This document shows positions 19,780 to 28,355 of a stretch of DNA of 64,000 bases, piece after piece. The number at the start of each line of letters is the position of its first letter. The stretch's first letter is position 1. The translations under genes were made by a program, and so were the position numbers. The notes below the pieces were generated by a model. The model ran no database searches, had not been told where the DNA came from, and was given only the letters and a program-made list of their open reading frames with translations. The stretch comes from Desulfatiglans sp. (GTDB lineage: Bacteria > Desulfobacterota > DSM-4660 > Desulfatiglandales > HGW-15), in NCBI GenBank assembly GCA_012513605.1, contig JAAZBV010000085.1:43234-107233 (forward strand). The letters run 5' to 3'.

Positions 19780-21432
19780 TCAGCCCAGAAGAATCTTTTT
19801 TGCTGTCTCATCGTTGATATCTGAAACATGAGGAATCCCTGTTTCCCTCTCAGTCTCCCTGTTTGCAGAAAAGAGATCTTCCCTGCTTATTCTATCCAGT
19901 GAGAATTTCCTGGCGCCGGCCATGAGCTGCTGTAACCCGCATGAAAGTTTGTCGGCAAGGGTGTAGAAGGCAATTGCGCCATACGGGATATTCTTCATCT
20001 CCTTTTTACCCACCTTGTTCATGACATCAAAATAGGAGGCGAATATCTCTTCTGCCTTTTCTCCTATGCTGCTGACTGTTCTGGGCAGGCTATCCCAGTT
20101 GCCGTTTAATGCCTCTTTTTTTGCAGGCACAAGGGCGCCCTCAATATTGGAGCCTACAAAACCCGGTATCATGACTGCCCTACCCATGCAGACCATTTTT
20201 GTGTATGGAGCGCCAAGGGCCAGGGCCTTGAATATGCTGTCTTCAAGCGCAAAACCACCGGCAAAAGACATATCAACAACCTTTTCACCCTTTGCTGCAA
20301 GTAAACTTGCATATTCATATGCCTTTGCATGCAGGAATATGGAGGGGACACCCCAGCTCTGCATCATATTCCACGGGCTCATGCCTGTACCGCCGCCTGA
20401 GCCGTCAATGGTTAAGAGATCACACTTTGCATCACTGGCAAACTTTATTGCCATCGCAAGCTCTTCCATGCCGTATGAACCGGTCTTAAGGGTGATTCTC
20501 TTAAAACCAATGCTTCTCAGGTAATCGACAGAATCCATAAAATCCTTTCTTACCTGATCTGCTGTATCAAGGTTTGTACCGCCAAGCCTGCTGTGACGGG
20601 CAAAGGATTTTATTGAACCCTCTTTGAATGCCTGTTGTACCTCAGGCCTTGACGGGTCAGGATCAACTACATAACCACGATCCTTCAGGAACAGGGCATA
20701 TTCAAGGCTTGTTACCTGGATCTCCCCGCCTATACATTTTGCACCCTGGCCCCATTTAAGTTCTATTATGCATTTGTTGCCATACTTATCTATTATAAAT
20801 TCTGCGACGCCATTTCTTGTATCTTCAACATTCATCTGCACTATAATAGCGCCATATCCCTCATGATACCTTAAGTAGGTATCTATCCTTCTTTCAAGCT
20901 CTGGGGCCCCTGTTATCCTGCCCTTCCTTGTTTTACCCTTGCCGATCTTTGATTTAAGGTCAACACCGACTACGTTTTCTCCAATAACAACAGGTATACC
21001 AACAAGCGATCCGCCAATAGCAAAAGAATCCCAGTATTTTGCAGCTATAAATGTTGACCCCAGGGCGCCTGTCATTAAAGGCACTTTTACCTTGGTTTTC
21101 ATCTCATTGCCAAACTCTGTTGAAAGGTCAACATTCGGGAATATGCAGTCATCAGGGTCATTTGAAAGACCCGATTTAAGGCCATGAGCTCCATAGGCAT
21201 AACCCTGAATACGGAGTGCATTATAGTTTACCCCAACAGCTGTTGTATTATTGGCGCCAGCAGTTACAGTGCCAAAATCCCTTGGGTATAAAAGTTTACG
21301 TCCAACCAGACTTGCAAGCCATGTTTCGCATTTTCCCTGGCAATCTGCCCTGCAAAGTGTACAAAGCCCTGATTCAGCGGGGTTACCTCTGTTTACTGTT
21401 CCCAGAACATCATTGCTTTTATCAAATCTCAT
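19780..21432 (-). CDS. FMN-binding glutamate-synthase-like protein
   Basis: Homologous to the FMN/synthase domain of the glutamate synthase large subunit, as a stand-alone ~550-aa protein. The N-terminus has a Cys cluster C24-x2-C27-x3-C31-x3-C35 likely to bind an iron-sulfur centre. The (beta/alpha)8 FMN domain has KWGQGAKCIGGEIQ and LTIDGSGGGTGMSP. There is no glutaminase domain, and no small-subunit gene is nearby, so ammonia- or ferredoxin-dependent chemistry, or another substrate, is possible. GGAGG lies 8 nt before the ATG. Its ~150-nt leader carries hairpins and a terminator that fit ANTAR antitermination. Confidence 0.88.
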   Translation of the reverse strand: MRFDKSNDVLGTVNRGNPAESGLCTLCRADCQGKCETWLASLVGRKLLYPRDFGTVTAGANNTTAVGVNYNALRIQGYAYGAHGLKSGLSNDPDDCIFPNVDLSTEFGNEMKTKVKVPLMTGALGSTFIAAKYWDSFAIGGSLVGIPVVIGENVVGVDLKSKIGKGKTRKGRITGAPELERRIDTYLRYHEGYGAIIVQMNVEDTRNGVAEFIIDKYGNKCIIELKWGQGAKCIGGEIQVTSLEYALFLKDRGYVVDPDPSRPEVQQAFKEGSIKSFARHSRLGGTNLDTADQVRKDFMDSVDYLRSIGFKRITLKTGSYGMEELAMAIKFASDAKCDLLTIDGSGGGTGMSPWNMMQSWGVPSIFLHAKAYEYASLLAAKGEKVVDMSFAGGFALEDSIFKALALGAPYTKMVCMGRAVMIPGFVGSNIEGALVPAKKEALNGNWDSLPRTVSSIGEKAEEIFASYFDVMNKVGKKEMKNIPYGAIAFYTLADKLSCGLQQLMAGARKFSLDRISREDLFSANRETERETGIPHVSDINDETAKKILLG

Positions 21433-21499
21433 TGTTAATACCTCCAGTTAAATAATTTTTTAAGGCCCTTTCCCTTAATGAAAAAGATGGTTTTAAACC

Positions 21500-21540
21500 A
21501 AAAAAAAAGACGCCTCTCCGAAATTGGAGTAGACGTCTTT
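21500..21540 (-). terminator. leader terminator before the glutamate-synthase-like gene
   Basis: On the minus strand a 7-bp AAAGACG / CGTCTTT stem, extended by CTCC / GGAG across small bulges, is followed by nine T residues. It lies 68 bp before the start codon, inside the leader, so it should attenuate transcription unless opposed. Confidence 0.82.
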
Positions 21541-21574
21541 GTCATCATTTTAAAATTTACACGCCGTTGTGTAA
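21532..21574 (-). promoter_or_regulatory. predicted ANTAR-binding dual hairpin
   Basis: Minus-strand RNA: hairpin P1 (21574-21557) has a 6-bp stem UUACAC/GUGUAA closed by hexaloop AACGGC. After a 13-nt linker, P2 (21543-21532) has stem GAC/GUC closed by hexaloop AAAGAC. Both loops have A at position 1 and G at position 4, the hallmark of ANTAR targets. The P2 loop and 3' arm are the 5' arm of the terminator, so P2 and terminator exclude each other. The P2 stem is short. A GAF-ANTAR gene is immediately upstream. Confidence 0.72.
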
Positions 21575-21588
21575 CTAAATTATCTCTA

Positions 21589-21617
21589 TTTTTAGTTTTA
21601 CTAAAATAAAATGTCAA
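21589..21617 (-). promoter_or_regulatory. promoter of the glutamate-synthase-like gene
   Basis: TTGACA at 21617-21612, a 17-nt spacer and a weak TAAAAA -10 at 21594-21589. The start of transcription would be near 21582, placing hairpin P1 within about 10 nt of the RNA 5' end. Confidence 0.6.
21590..21606. promoter_or_regulatory. palindromic operator candidate 1
   Basis: TTTTAGT-TTT-ACTAAAA, perfect 7-bp arms, covering the -10 and most of the spacer of the promoter. A bound repressor would block RNA polymerase. Confidence 0.6.
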
Positions 21618-21643
21618 TAGTAATAATTTAAAATTTGCAAATA

Positions 21644-21658
21644 TTTAGTATTACTAAA
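21644..21658. promoter_or_regulatory. palindromic operator candidate 2
   Basis: TTTAGT-ATT-ACTAAA, the same half-sites as operator 1, centred 53 bp upstream (about five helical turns), just above the -35. Confidence 0.6.
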
Positions 21659-21663
21659 AAATG

Positions 21664-21693
21664 AGAGTAAGAGAAAGAGCAAGAGTAAGAGAA
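21664..21693. repeat. five 6-bp tandem repeats
   Basis: AGAGTA, AGAGAA, AGAGCA, AGAGTA, AGAGAA in a row between operator 2 and the end of the ANTAR gene. Confidence 0.8.
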
Positions 21694-21695
21694 TA

Positions 21696-22409
21696 TTACC
21701 CCAAATCCTCTGAAAGCAGTATTGCCTCGGCCACCTGCCTCATGGATTTGCGTGTATTCATGCTCTGTTTCTGTATCCACCTGAAGGCATCGTTTCCGCT
21801 GATATTCTTCCTGATCATGATAATCTCTTTAGCCTTTTCAACCAGTTTTCTGGTCTCAAGCTCCTCCTGTATCACCTTTGATTTTACCATCAGTTCAGTG
21901 TTCATGATGGCAACTGCCGCCTGGTTTGCGACCGCGGTAATAAGATTAATCTCAGGTTCTGTAAAATCATGCGGAACAGATGTAAAACAGTTTAAAACAC
22001 CTATAACCTCCCCCTTTTTAGCCTGAAGCGGCACACTCAGCATGGAAACAAGGCCCAGTTTTTTTGCCATCTCCTTTTCCTTGAACCTCGGTTCGGTAAT
22101 GACCTCCTTGAGTATAAGGGGTTTGTTATTGGCTACCACATAACCCACAACACCTTCATTGAAGTCAAGAGACCTGTCCTGCACATAATCAGGGTCAATA
22201 GCCTGTGTGGCTTTAAGGCGTATCTTTTTGGGATTGGTTGAATTGTCAACAAGCCACAGGGAGCAGATTTCAAGCCCTGTAACCTTTGCTGTAACCATAA
22301 CTATAAGCTTAAGTATCTCTTCTATATAAAGATCTGAAGTTATAGCGCTGCTGATATCGGTAAGCGCCTTTATATATTTATTATAATCTATCGAAGATAT
22401 GTCATCCAA
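21696..22409 (-). CDS. GAF-ANTAR antitermination regulator
   Basis: Probable RNA-binding regulator switched by a small ligand. Residues ~15-165 are a GAF domain (EGVVGYVVANNKPLILKEV, then SMLSVPLQAKKGEVIGVLNC). The C-terminal ~55 residues are an ANTAR domain (LVEKAKEIIMIRK, DAFRWIQKQSM, KSMRQVAEAILL). ANTAR proteins bind dual-hexaloop hairpins and prevent leader terminators. Exactly such a leader lies between this gene and the glutamate-synthase-like gene on the same strand. The start appears to be TTG with GGGAGGA upstream. 237 aa. Confidence 0.88.
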   Translation of the reverse strand: MDDISSIDYNKYIKALTDISSAITSDLYIEEILKLIVMVTAKVTGLEICSLWLVDNSTNPKKIRLKATQAIDPDYVQDRSLDFNEGVVGYVVANNKPLILKEVITEPRFKEKEMAKKLGLVSMLSVPLQAKKGEVIGVLNCFTSVPHDFTEPEINLITAVANQAAVAIMNTELMVKSKVIQEELETRKLVEKAKEIIMIRKNISGNDAFRWIQKQSMNTRKSMRQVAEAILLSEDLG

Positions 22410-22534
22410 CTCTTAATATCCTCCCGGATAAATTAATTGATAATATGAACACCATTTTCCAACCTTTCCAAATGAAAAAGAAATTAGAACAAATAGGGGA
22501 TGATTTCAAGAGTAATCGTAATCATTTTTGATAC

Positions 22535-22563
22535 TTGACACCCGGTTTTTATCCTCATATATT
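22535..22563 (+). promoter_or_regulatory. sigma-70 type promoter for the RND operon
   Basis: TTGACA, 17-nt spacer and TATATT; transcription would start near 22570, leaving a leader of about 190 nt before the adaptor gene. The rest of the 22410-22757 gap shows no gene. Confidence 0.65.
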
Positions 22564-22757
22564 ACTTGCAAAGGTTTACCTCATTATTTATTTCAGAAAT
22601 GGCAGCATTGTTACACAATCTCACATCTCTGAGTTTAAGGATGGCTAAATTCTCATCATAGCAAAAGGTATTCAAAATAAAAAATGGTAAAAAATCATGC
22701 CGGCACTGATATGTTTAATTATGATAAATCCCGGCAAAAAAAAAGGAAATAATTATT

Positions 22758-23903
22758 ATGTCACAGCTAAAACCAGATATGAAAATAAAAATCCTGAAAT
22801 TTATGTGGGTCTACTTCCCGTGGATGCTGGTCATACTTCTGCTTATAATTGGCGGATGTACAGGCGCCATGCTGGCATCCAAAAAACAGCGGCTTGATTA
22901 TGAGAAAAAGAATGCAATCAAAGAAGAGTCACCCGCTGTAAAAGTAGTAGCCCTGCATATTGAACCAAGGGAATTCAAAGACAGGATCAATCTTCCTGCA
23001 ACAATTGAATCAGATGAAAATCTCTGGGTAAAATCAGAGGTTTCAGGCCTTGTGGTTCAAAAACTGGTTGATAAAGGCCAGTTTATTAGCAGAGGCCAGA
23101 CACTCGTAAAACTGGATGACAGGGATTACCAGCTTAGGATTGACAGTATTGAGGCAAATTACAGGCTTGCCCTTATTGATCACAAACGTATTTCTGAACT
23201 GGCTGAAAAAAAGATCGCTGCCATTACTGATCTGGATAAAATAGATGCACAGCTCAAGGCACTGGAGTCCCAGCTTAATGAGGCAAAGCTTGCCCTGGAG
23301 AGGACAAGAATAAAGGCCCCTATAAACGGAAGACTTAATGAGATAGAGGCAAAAGTTGGCGACTGGCTTGGAGTTGATAAACCTGTTGCACAGATCCTTC
23401 AGATGGGCAGTGTAAAGGTTACAGTGGGTATTCCTGAGAGCGATGTGGCCGCAGTTTTTGATCTGAAAGAGGCTGATGTGACTATTGAGGCCCTTGACAA
23501 CATTACAGTAAAAGGTAAAAAGATATTCCTCTCCAGAAATCCCGGTACCATGGCAAGGCTCTATAACCTTGAGCTGGCTGTTCAAAACCCTGATGGAAGG
23601 ATATTGCCTGGCATGTTTGCGCGGGTGGACATCGTTAAAAGGAGCTTTAGCGATGCCATTGTCATACCCCTCTATGCTGTAATAACACAGCAGAATGAAC
23701 GGTTCGTCTACATAGAAAAAAATGGAAAAGTTGAAAAGCGTATTATAGAGCTAGGGTTGCTCTCTGACTGGGAAATACAGGTAACAAAGGGACTCATGCC
23801 TGGTGACAATGTGATTATAGTAGGTCACAGGGTGCTGGATACAGGGCAGAGGGTTGATATCATAAGAACAGTAAAAGACCCCAGGGAGATCTTGAATTCA
23901 TGA
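22758..23903 (+). CDS. RND efflux periplasmic adaptor
   Basis: Membrane-fusion protein linking an inner-membrane RND pump to an outer-membrane channel. It has an N-terminal membrane anchor (residues ~15-35) containing LIIGGC, which could also be a lipobox. The barrel-sandwich halves are SEVSGLVVQKLVDKGQFISR and IKAPINGRLNEIEAKVGD, flanking a coiled-coil hairpin (about residues 125-185). A beta-barrel and membrane-proximal domain follow. 381 aa. It overlaps the pump gene by 4 bp (ATGA). No TolC gene is adjacent, so a channel encoded elsewhere must serve. Confidence 0.92.
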   Translation: MSQLKPDMKIKILKFMWVYFPWMLVILLLIIGGCTGAMLASKKQRLDYEKKNAIKEESPAVKVVALHIEPREFKDRINLPATIESDENLWVKSEVSGLVVQKLVDKGQFISRGQTLVKLDDRDYQLRIDSIEANYRLALIDHKRISELAEKKIAAITDLDKIDAQLKALESQLNEAKLALERTRIKAPINGRLNEIEAKVGDWLGVDKPVAQILQMGSVKVTVGIPESDVAAVFDLKEADVTIEALDNITVKGKKIFLSRNPGTMARLYNLELAVQNPDGRILPGMFARVDIVKRSFSDAIVIPLYAVITQQNERFVYIEKNGKVEKRIIELGLLSDWEIQVTKGLMPGDNVIIVGHRVLDTGQRVDIIRTVKDPREILNS

Positions 23904-26900
23904 CATCAATAACTGATATTGCCGTAAAGAAAAGCACTGCTGTCATAGTTCTGGTAATATGCCTGGCTATTGCCGGCATTGTCTCCTACTATTCCATGCC
24001 AAGGGAGTCAGCCCCTGATATCTCCATACCATATGTATTTGTGAGCACAGCTTATCCGGGGGTTGCACCTCTTGATATTGAACAGTCTATTACCATACCA
24101 ATAGAAAAGAAGCTGAAGGGGCTGGAAGGTATAAAAAATATAACCTCATCAAGCGTCGAAGGGGTAAGTTCGATTGTAATCGAGTTTGTAACCGGAACGG
24201 ACATAGACCAGGTTGTTACAAAGACCAAGGATAAGGTTGACATGGCAAAGGGAGAGTTGCCCTCTGATCTTGAGGATGACCCTGTTGTAAGCGAGATAAA
24301 CATTTCCGAAATGCCCATACTCGTGCTCTCACTATCCGGCAATGTAGGGCTTGTAAGGATTAAAGATCTTGCCGATGATCTTGCTGATGAGATTGAGGCT
24401 GTTCCAGGTGTTCTTGATGCTGAGATAACTGGAGGGCTTGAGCGGGAGATAAGGGTAGAACCTGACCCTTTAAAGCTCGCCTATTATGGTCTTTCTCTTG
24501 TCAGCCTTCAGGCCGTAATTGCTGATGAAAACAGAAATACTTCAGGTGGTGGAATCAGGATGGGTGATGGCCGGTTCCAGTTGAGGGTGCCTGGTGAATT
24601 CAGGACCCCTGATGAGATATTCGGACTTGTTGTCGGAACCTATGAAGGGTATCCTGTTTATCTCAAGGATGTAGCAAAGGTTATTGACGGATACAAGGAG
24701 GAGACCGGGCGGTCTCGATTGAACGGAAAGCCTGCTGTAAATATACAGGTCAAGAAACGTACAGGTGAAAATATCATCAGAATCGCTGACAGGGTAGACG
24801 AGATTATTGCAAAACAGTCCAGACTCTGGCCAAAAGGCACGGAAGTAACCAAGCTGATGAATGAGGCCAAAGATATTCGCATGCTTGTGGAAGACCTCGA
24901 AAACAATATAATAACAGGGCTTATCTTTGTAATATTCGTGCTATTTTTTGCAATGGGAATAAGAAACGCAATTCTTGTTAGCACAGCGATTCCCCTCTCC
25001 ATGTTTATATCCTTTGTAATCCTGGATATTATGGGTATTACCCTTAATATGGTTGTCTTGTTTTCACTTACCCTTTCACTCGGTATGCTTGTTGATAATG
25101 CCATTGTTATTGTAGAAAATATCTTCAGGTACATGGAGCAGGGAGTTCCGAAATTGCAGGCGGCCGTAAAAGCAACAGAGGAGGTTGCAATGCCGGTTGC
25201 CGCATCAACGGCTACTACTGTTGCGGCATTCTTTCCCCTTGCGTTCTGGCCGGGGATCATGGGCGGTTTTATGAATTATCTGCCAAAAACAGTTATTGTT
25301 ACTCTCATTTCATCTCTTTTTGTTGCGCTGGTAATTAATCCTGTCCTTGCCTCCATTTTCATGAAGACTCCGCAGAATAGCAATTCAGTTAAAAAGAGCG
25401 CTGAAGAGGTTGAAAAGGCTGGTGAAGCACCCATTGAGGTCAAAGGGCCTATACTGAGGGCTTACAAAAGGTTGCTTGAAGGCTCCCTTGACAACCGGAC
25501 CCCGGTGCTCCTGATCTCTTTTTTAATTGTTTGCCTGCTTGTAATGTTATGGGTATACAGGGTCGGGCTTGAAAAATCAGTGGAATTCTTCCCCAGCATT
25601 GAACCTGAAAATGTATATATCAATATCAAGATGCCTGAAGGGGCAGACCTGGATTATGCTGACAGGGTTGCGAGGGATATAGAGCTAGCAATATGCAGAG
25701 GGGCTGACTATCTGCCCTCACCGGGTGAAGAGCCTACTGATTGCTATAATAAGATAGATAACACCAGAAAACGCACTTTAAGAAGCGGTGTGGAGGTGAT
25801 GGGTATTACTGATCTCCCTGATATTCAATATATAAATTCACGAGCTGTCTCTGTGCAGGGAGGCGCATCTCTTTTTGAAGAAAACTCCCCGAATCGAATT
25901 GGCGTGCAGCTTTATGAACTTAAGGAAAGAACCCGCTCATCATATGAAAATATCGAGCAGATCAGGGAAAGGATCAGGAATGTAACAGGTGGAGAGATAA
26001 CCTTTTCCGAAGAAGAGCAGGGTCCTCCAACAGGCAGCGCGATAAACATAGAAATATCCGGTGAAAATACCGACATACTTGGAGGTTACGCCCGTGAGAT
26101 AAGAAATATCTTAGAAAAGATGCCCTATGTATATGATGTGCGGGATGACTATGTATCAGGCTCCCCCACAATAAAGGTCAATGTAGACAGGCAGAAGGCA
26201 GCAATACTTGGTCTTTCAACAAACACAATAGGCTTTGTATTAAAGGTTGCCTATAACGGTATGAAGGTCTCCACATTTCGTGAAAACAATGAAGATTATG
26301 ATATCACCATACAGCTTGGAGATGATGCCAGAAAGAAGACCGATATATTAAGGGAATTGCTCATACCGACAACTCAGGGTCTTATCCCCTTAAGCACAAT
26401 AGCCAAATTTGAGGTTACCGGAGGTCTGGGGCAGATAAACAGGAAGAATGATGAGCGCATAGTCACAGTTAAGGCAAATGTTGATGAAGACAAGATACCT
26501 GGTGCAGTTGTAAGGCGCGAGGCAGAGAAATACCTTGAAAAGTTTGATCTACCTCCAGGGTATAACATAAAATTTACAGGTGAAGAGGATATGCAGAAGG
26601 AGGCAGAGGAATTCCTTACCAAGGCCTTTGCTGTGGCTATATTTCTTGTTGTTATAATCCTTGTAGCCATGTTCAATTCGCTGATGCAGGTTACTATCAT
26701 TATGATTTCTGTCGTCCTTTCACTTGGGGGGGTCTTCTTTGGCCTTACTATTATGGATTACCCATTTGGAATAATCATGACAGGCGTCGGGGTGATATCC
26801 CTTGTAGGTGTTGTGGTTAATAATGCCATTGTTCTGATAGATTATACCAACAGGCTTTGTAAAAAAGGCATGGGCATCAGGGATGCAATAATAGCAGCAG

Positions 26901-27235
26901 GATGCACAAGGCTCAGGCCTGTTCTCCTTACGGCAGTAACCACCATTCTGGGCCTAATTCCGATGGTAACTGGAGTATCATACGATTTTCACCGTATGGA
27001 GATTGCATGGATGAGTGAATCAAGCCAGTGGTGGACATCTATGGCGATCGCTGTTATCTTTGGTCTGGCTATTGCCACGGTGCTGACACTGGTAGTGGTT
27101 CCTGTCCTCTATTCAACAGTGTATTCCTCTACACTGGCCTGGGAAAGATTTATTAAAAGGATCAGAAAGGCCTACTGGGCCCCATTTTACAGGCTTACAG
27201 GGACAAAACCTGACGACCAGTCATTAGAAATTTAG
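23900..27235 (+). CDS. RND family efflux pump (AcrB/MMPL superfamily)
   Basis: Proton-driven inner-membrane transporter of 1111 aa with about 12 membrane segments and two large periplasmic loops. It shows the usual family marks: start SITDIAVKKSTAVIVL, YPGVAPLDIEQSITIPIEKKL split across the first porter loop, and SLGMLVDNAIVIVENI in TM4 with charged residues for proton relay. The second half repeats the pattern (GVGVISLVGVVVNNAIVLID). The long C-terminal half has an enlarged loop around residues 600-650. The substrate cannot be told. Translationally coupled to the adaptor and closed by a strong terminator. Confidence 0.93.
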   Translation: MTSITDIAVKKSTAVIVLVICLAIAGIVSYYSMPRESAPDISIPYVFVSTAYPGVAPLDIEQSITIPIEKKLKGLEGIKNITSSSVEGVSSIVIEFVTGTDIDQVVTKTKDKVDMAKGELPSDLEDDPVVSEINISEMPILVLSLSGNVGLVRIKDLADDLADEIEAVPGVLDAEITGGLEREIRVEPDPLKLAYYGLSLVSLQAVIADENRNTSGGGIRMGDGRFQLRVPGEFRTPDEIFGLVVGTYEGYPVYLKDVAKVIDGYKEETGRSRLNGKPAVNIQVKKRTGENIIRIADRVDEIIAKQSRLWPKGTEVTKLMNEAKDIRMLVEDLENNIITGLIFVIFVLFFAMGIRNAILVSTAIPLSMFISFVILDIMGITLNMVVLFSLTLSLGMLVDNAIVIVENIFRYMEQGVPKLQAAVKATEEVAMPVAASTATTVAAFFPLAFWPGIMGGFMNYLPKTVIVTLISSLFVALVINPVLASIFMKTPQNSNSVKKSAEEVEKAGEAPIEVKGPILRAYKRLLEGSLDNRTPVLLISFLIVCLLVMLWVYRVGLEKSVEFFPSIEPENVYINIKMPEGADLDYADRVARDIELAICRGADYLPSPGEEPTDCYNKIDNTRKRTLRSGVEVMGITDLPDIQYINSRAVSVQGGASLFEENSPNRIGVQLYELKERTRSSYENIEQIRERIRNVTGGEITFSEEEQGPPTGSAINIEISGENTDILGGYAREIRNILEKMPYVYDVRDDYVSGSPTIKVNVDRQKAAILGLSTNTIGFVLKVAYNGMKVSTFRENNEDYDITIQLGDDARKKTDILRELLIPTTQGLIPLSTIAKFEVTGGLGQINRKNDERIVTVKANVDEDKIPGAVVRREAEKYLEKFDLPPGYNIKFTGEEDMQKEAEEFLTKAFAVAIFLVVIILVAMFNSLMQVTIIMISVVLSLGGVFFGLTIMDYPFGIIMTGVGVISLVGVVVNNAIVLIDYTNRLCKKGMGIRDAIIAAGCTRLRPVLLTAVTTILGLIPMVTGVSYDFHRMEIAWMSESSQWWTSMAIAVIFGLAIATVLTLVVVPVLYSTVYSSTLAWERFIKRIRKAYWAPFYRLTGTKPDDQSLEI

Positions 27236-27244
27236 CGTTTTTTA

Positions 27245-27279
27245 AAAAGACAGCAATCTGTTTACAATTGCTGTCTTTT
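27245..27279 (+). terminator. terminator of the RND operon
   Basis: A 13-bp perfect stem AAAAGACAGCAAT / ATTGCTGTCTTTT, 9 bp after the pump stop codon and before the TrmJ-like gene. Confidence 0.85.
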
Positions 27280-27296
27280 CTATATGGTAATCAAAT

Positions 27297-28052
27297 ATGG
27301 AAGCAGTCCTCAAAAAAGAAAATATAACCATTATACTCATTGATACACAGATACCGGAAAATATCGGTGCTGCAGCGCGTGCCATGAATAATATGGGGAT
27401 AGAGAGGCTGATCCTTGTTAATCCAAAGTGGATTGACAGAGGTAGGATGCTCAAATCCGGGACTATTCATTCTGAGCGGATAATAGACAATATAGAGATA
27501 ATTAATGACTTGAAGGAGGCAATAGGAAGGTTTGGATATATTGTCGGGACAACTGCCCGGCTTGGCACACACAGACCGGCGATGGCCGCGCCTGAAAGCC
27601 TGGCAGAAAAATTAGTTGATATCTCACAGAATAATGAAGTTGCAATATTATTCGGCCCTGAGGATAAAGGGCTCTCAAATGAACATCTTCAATACTGCCA
27701 CACAATTACCACCATCCCCACATCGGAGTTTTCATCATTGAATCTTGCACAGGCAGTCCTGATTGTCTGCTATGAAATTTTCAAGGCATCAATAATACAT
27801 ACTGACTCAAGCATTCCAAGGCTTGCCAACAGTTTTGAACTTGAGGGGATGTATGCCCATCTGAGTGGTATACTCACAAAGATAGGCTATCTGAATCCCC
27901 AGAACCCTGATCTATGGATGCTCTACGTAAGGAGGTTTTTTTCAAGAATGCAGTTACGTGCAAGAGAGGTGCGTCTGATCAGGGGTATATGCCGCCAGAT
28001 AGACTGGTATACTGATAAAAGGTTAAAAGATATAAAAGGATCTGATGAGTAA
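27297..28052 (+). CDS. TrmJ-like tRNA/rRNA methyltransferase
   Basis: SPOUT 2'-O-methyltransferase similar to TrmJ, which modifies nucleotide 32 of tRNA. Motif 1 is IPENIGAAARAMNNMGI, motif 2 is VAILFGPEDKGLSNEHL and motif 3 is IPTSEFSSLNLAQAVLIVCYE. The C-terminal ~70 residues form a helical extension seen in TrmJ (LWMLYVRRFFSRM). 251 aa. It starts only 18 bp after a strong terminator, so it probably has its own weak promoter or relies on read-through. Confidence 0.9.
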   Translation: MEAVLKKENITIILIDTQIPENIGAAARAMNNMGIERLILVNPKWIDRGRMLKSGTIHSERIIDNIEIINDLKEAIGRFGYIVGTTARLGTHRPAMAAPESLAEKLVDISQNNEVAILFGPEDKGLSNEHLQYCHTITTIPTSEFSSLNLAQAVLIVCYEIFKASIIHTDSSIPRLANSFELEGMYAHLSGILTKIGYLNPQNPDLWMLYVRRFFSRMQLRAREVRLIRGICRQIDWYTDKRLKDIKGSDE

Positions 28053-28136
28053 AACCAGGGGATGCAGGTTAAAAGATTATCCATAAAACACTTTAACCTT
28101 TTGCCTCCATACCCAATTTCTCAATTAAAGGGAAAT

Positions 28137-28259
28137 ATGAGTAATTATATTACGAATTTTGTCAGGGGTTGGTTAACTTGTGTTCTCGCTTTAGTGTTGT
28201 TTTTTGCAGCAGGTAATGCATATGTGGAACATGGGGTTATGTGCCCTGATCAGGCCTAA
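28137..28259 (+). CDS. possible small membrane or secreted peptide
   Basis: A 40-codon frame with AAAGGGA four nucleotides before its ATG. It encodes one hydrophobic segment (WLTCVLALVLFFAAG) and a short tail. It lies between convergent genes, has no recognised relatives and could be chance. Confidence 0.3.
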   Translation: MSNYITNFVRGWLTCVLALVLFFAAGNAYVEHGVMCPDQA

Positions 28260-28355
28260 AAAGGCATGGGACGTGTGAATTGTCTTGAGCCAGTATTGCC
28301 TGACCATCTTCATTGAAGCTATTATGGGCGCAGAAATACCTTAAGAGTGACTATT

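Noticed and set aside
21500..21574. Glutamine riboswitch (glnA motif) in the leader
   Set aside because: The short leader lacks the glnA-type core; the hexaloop pair with terminator and adjacent ANTAR gene fits better.
22758..27235. Heavy-metal efflux (CusA/CzcA) label for the first RND pump
   Set aside because: No metal-binding motif or metal regulator nearby; kept as a general RND pump.
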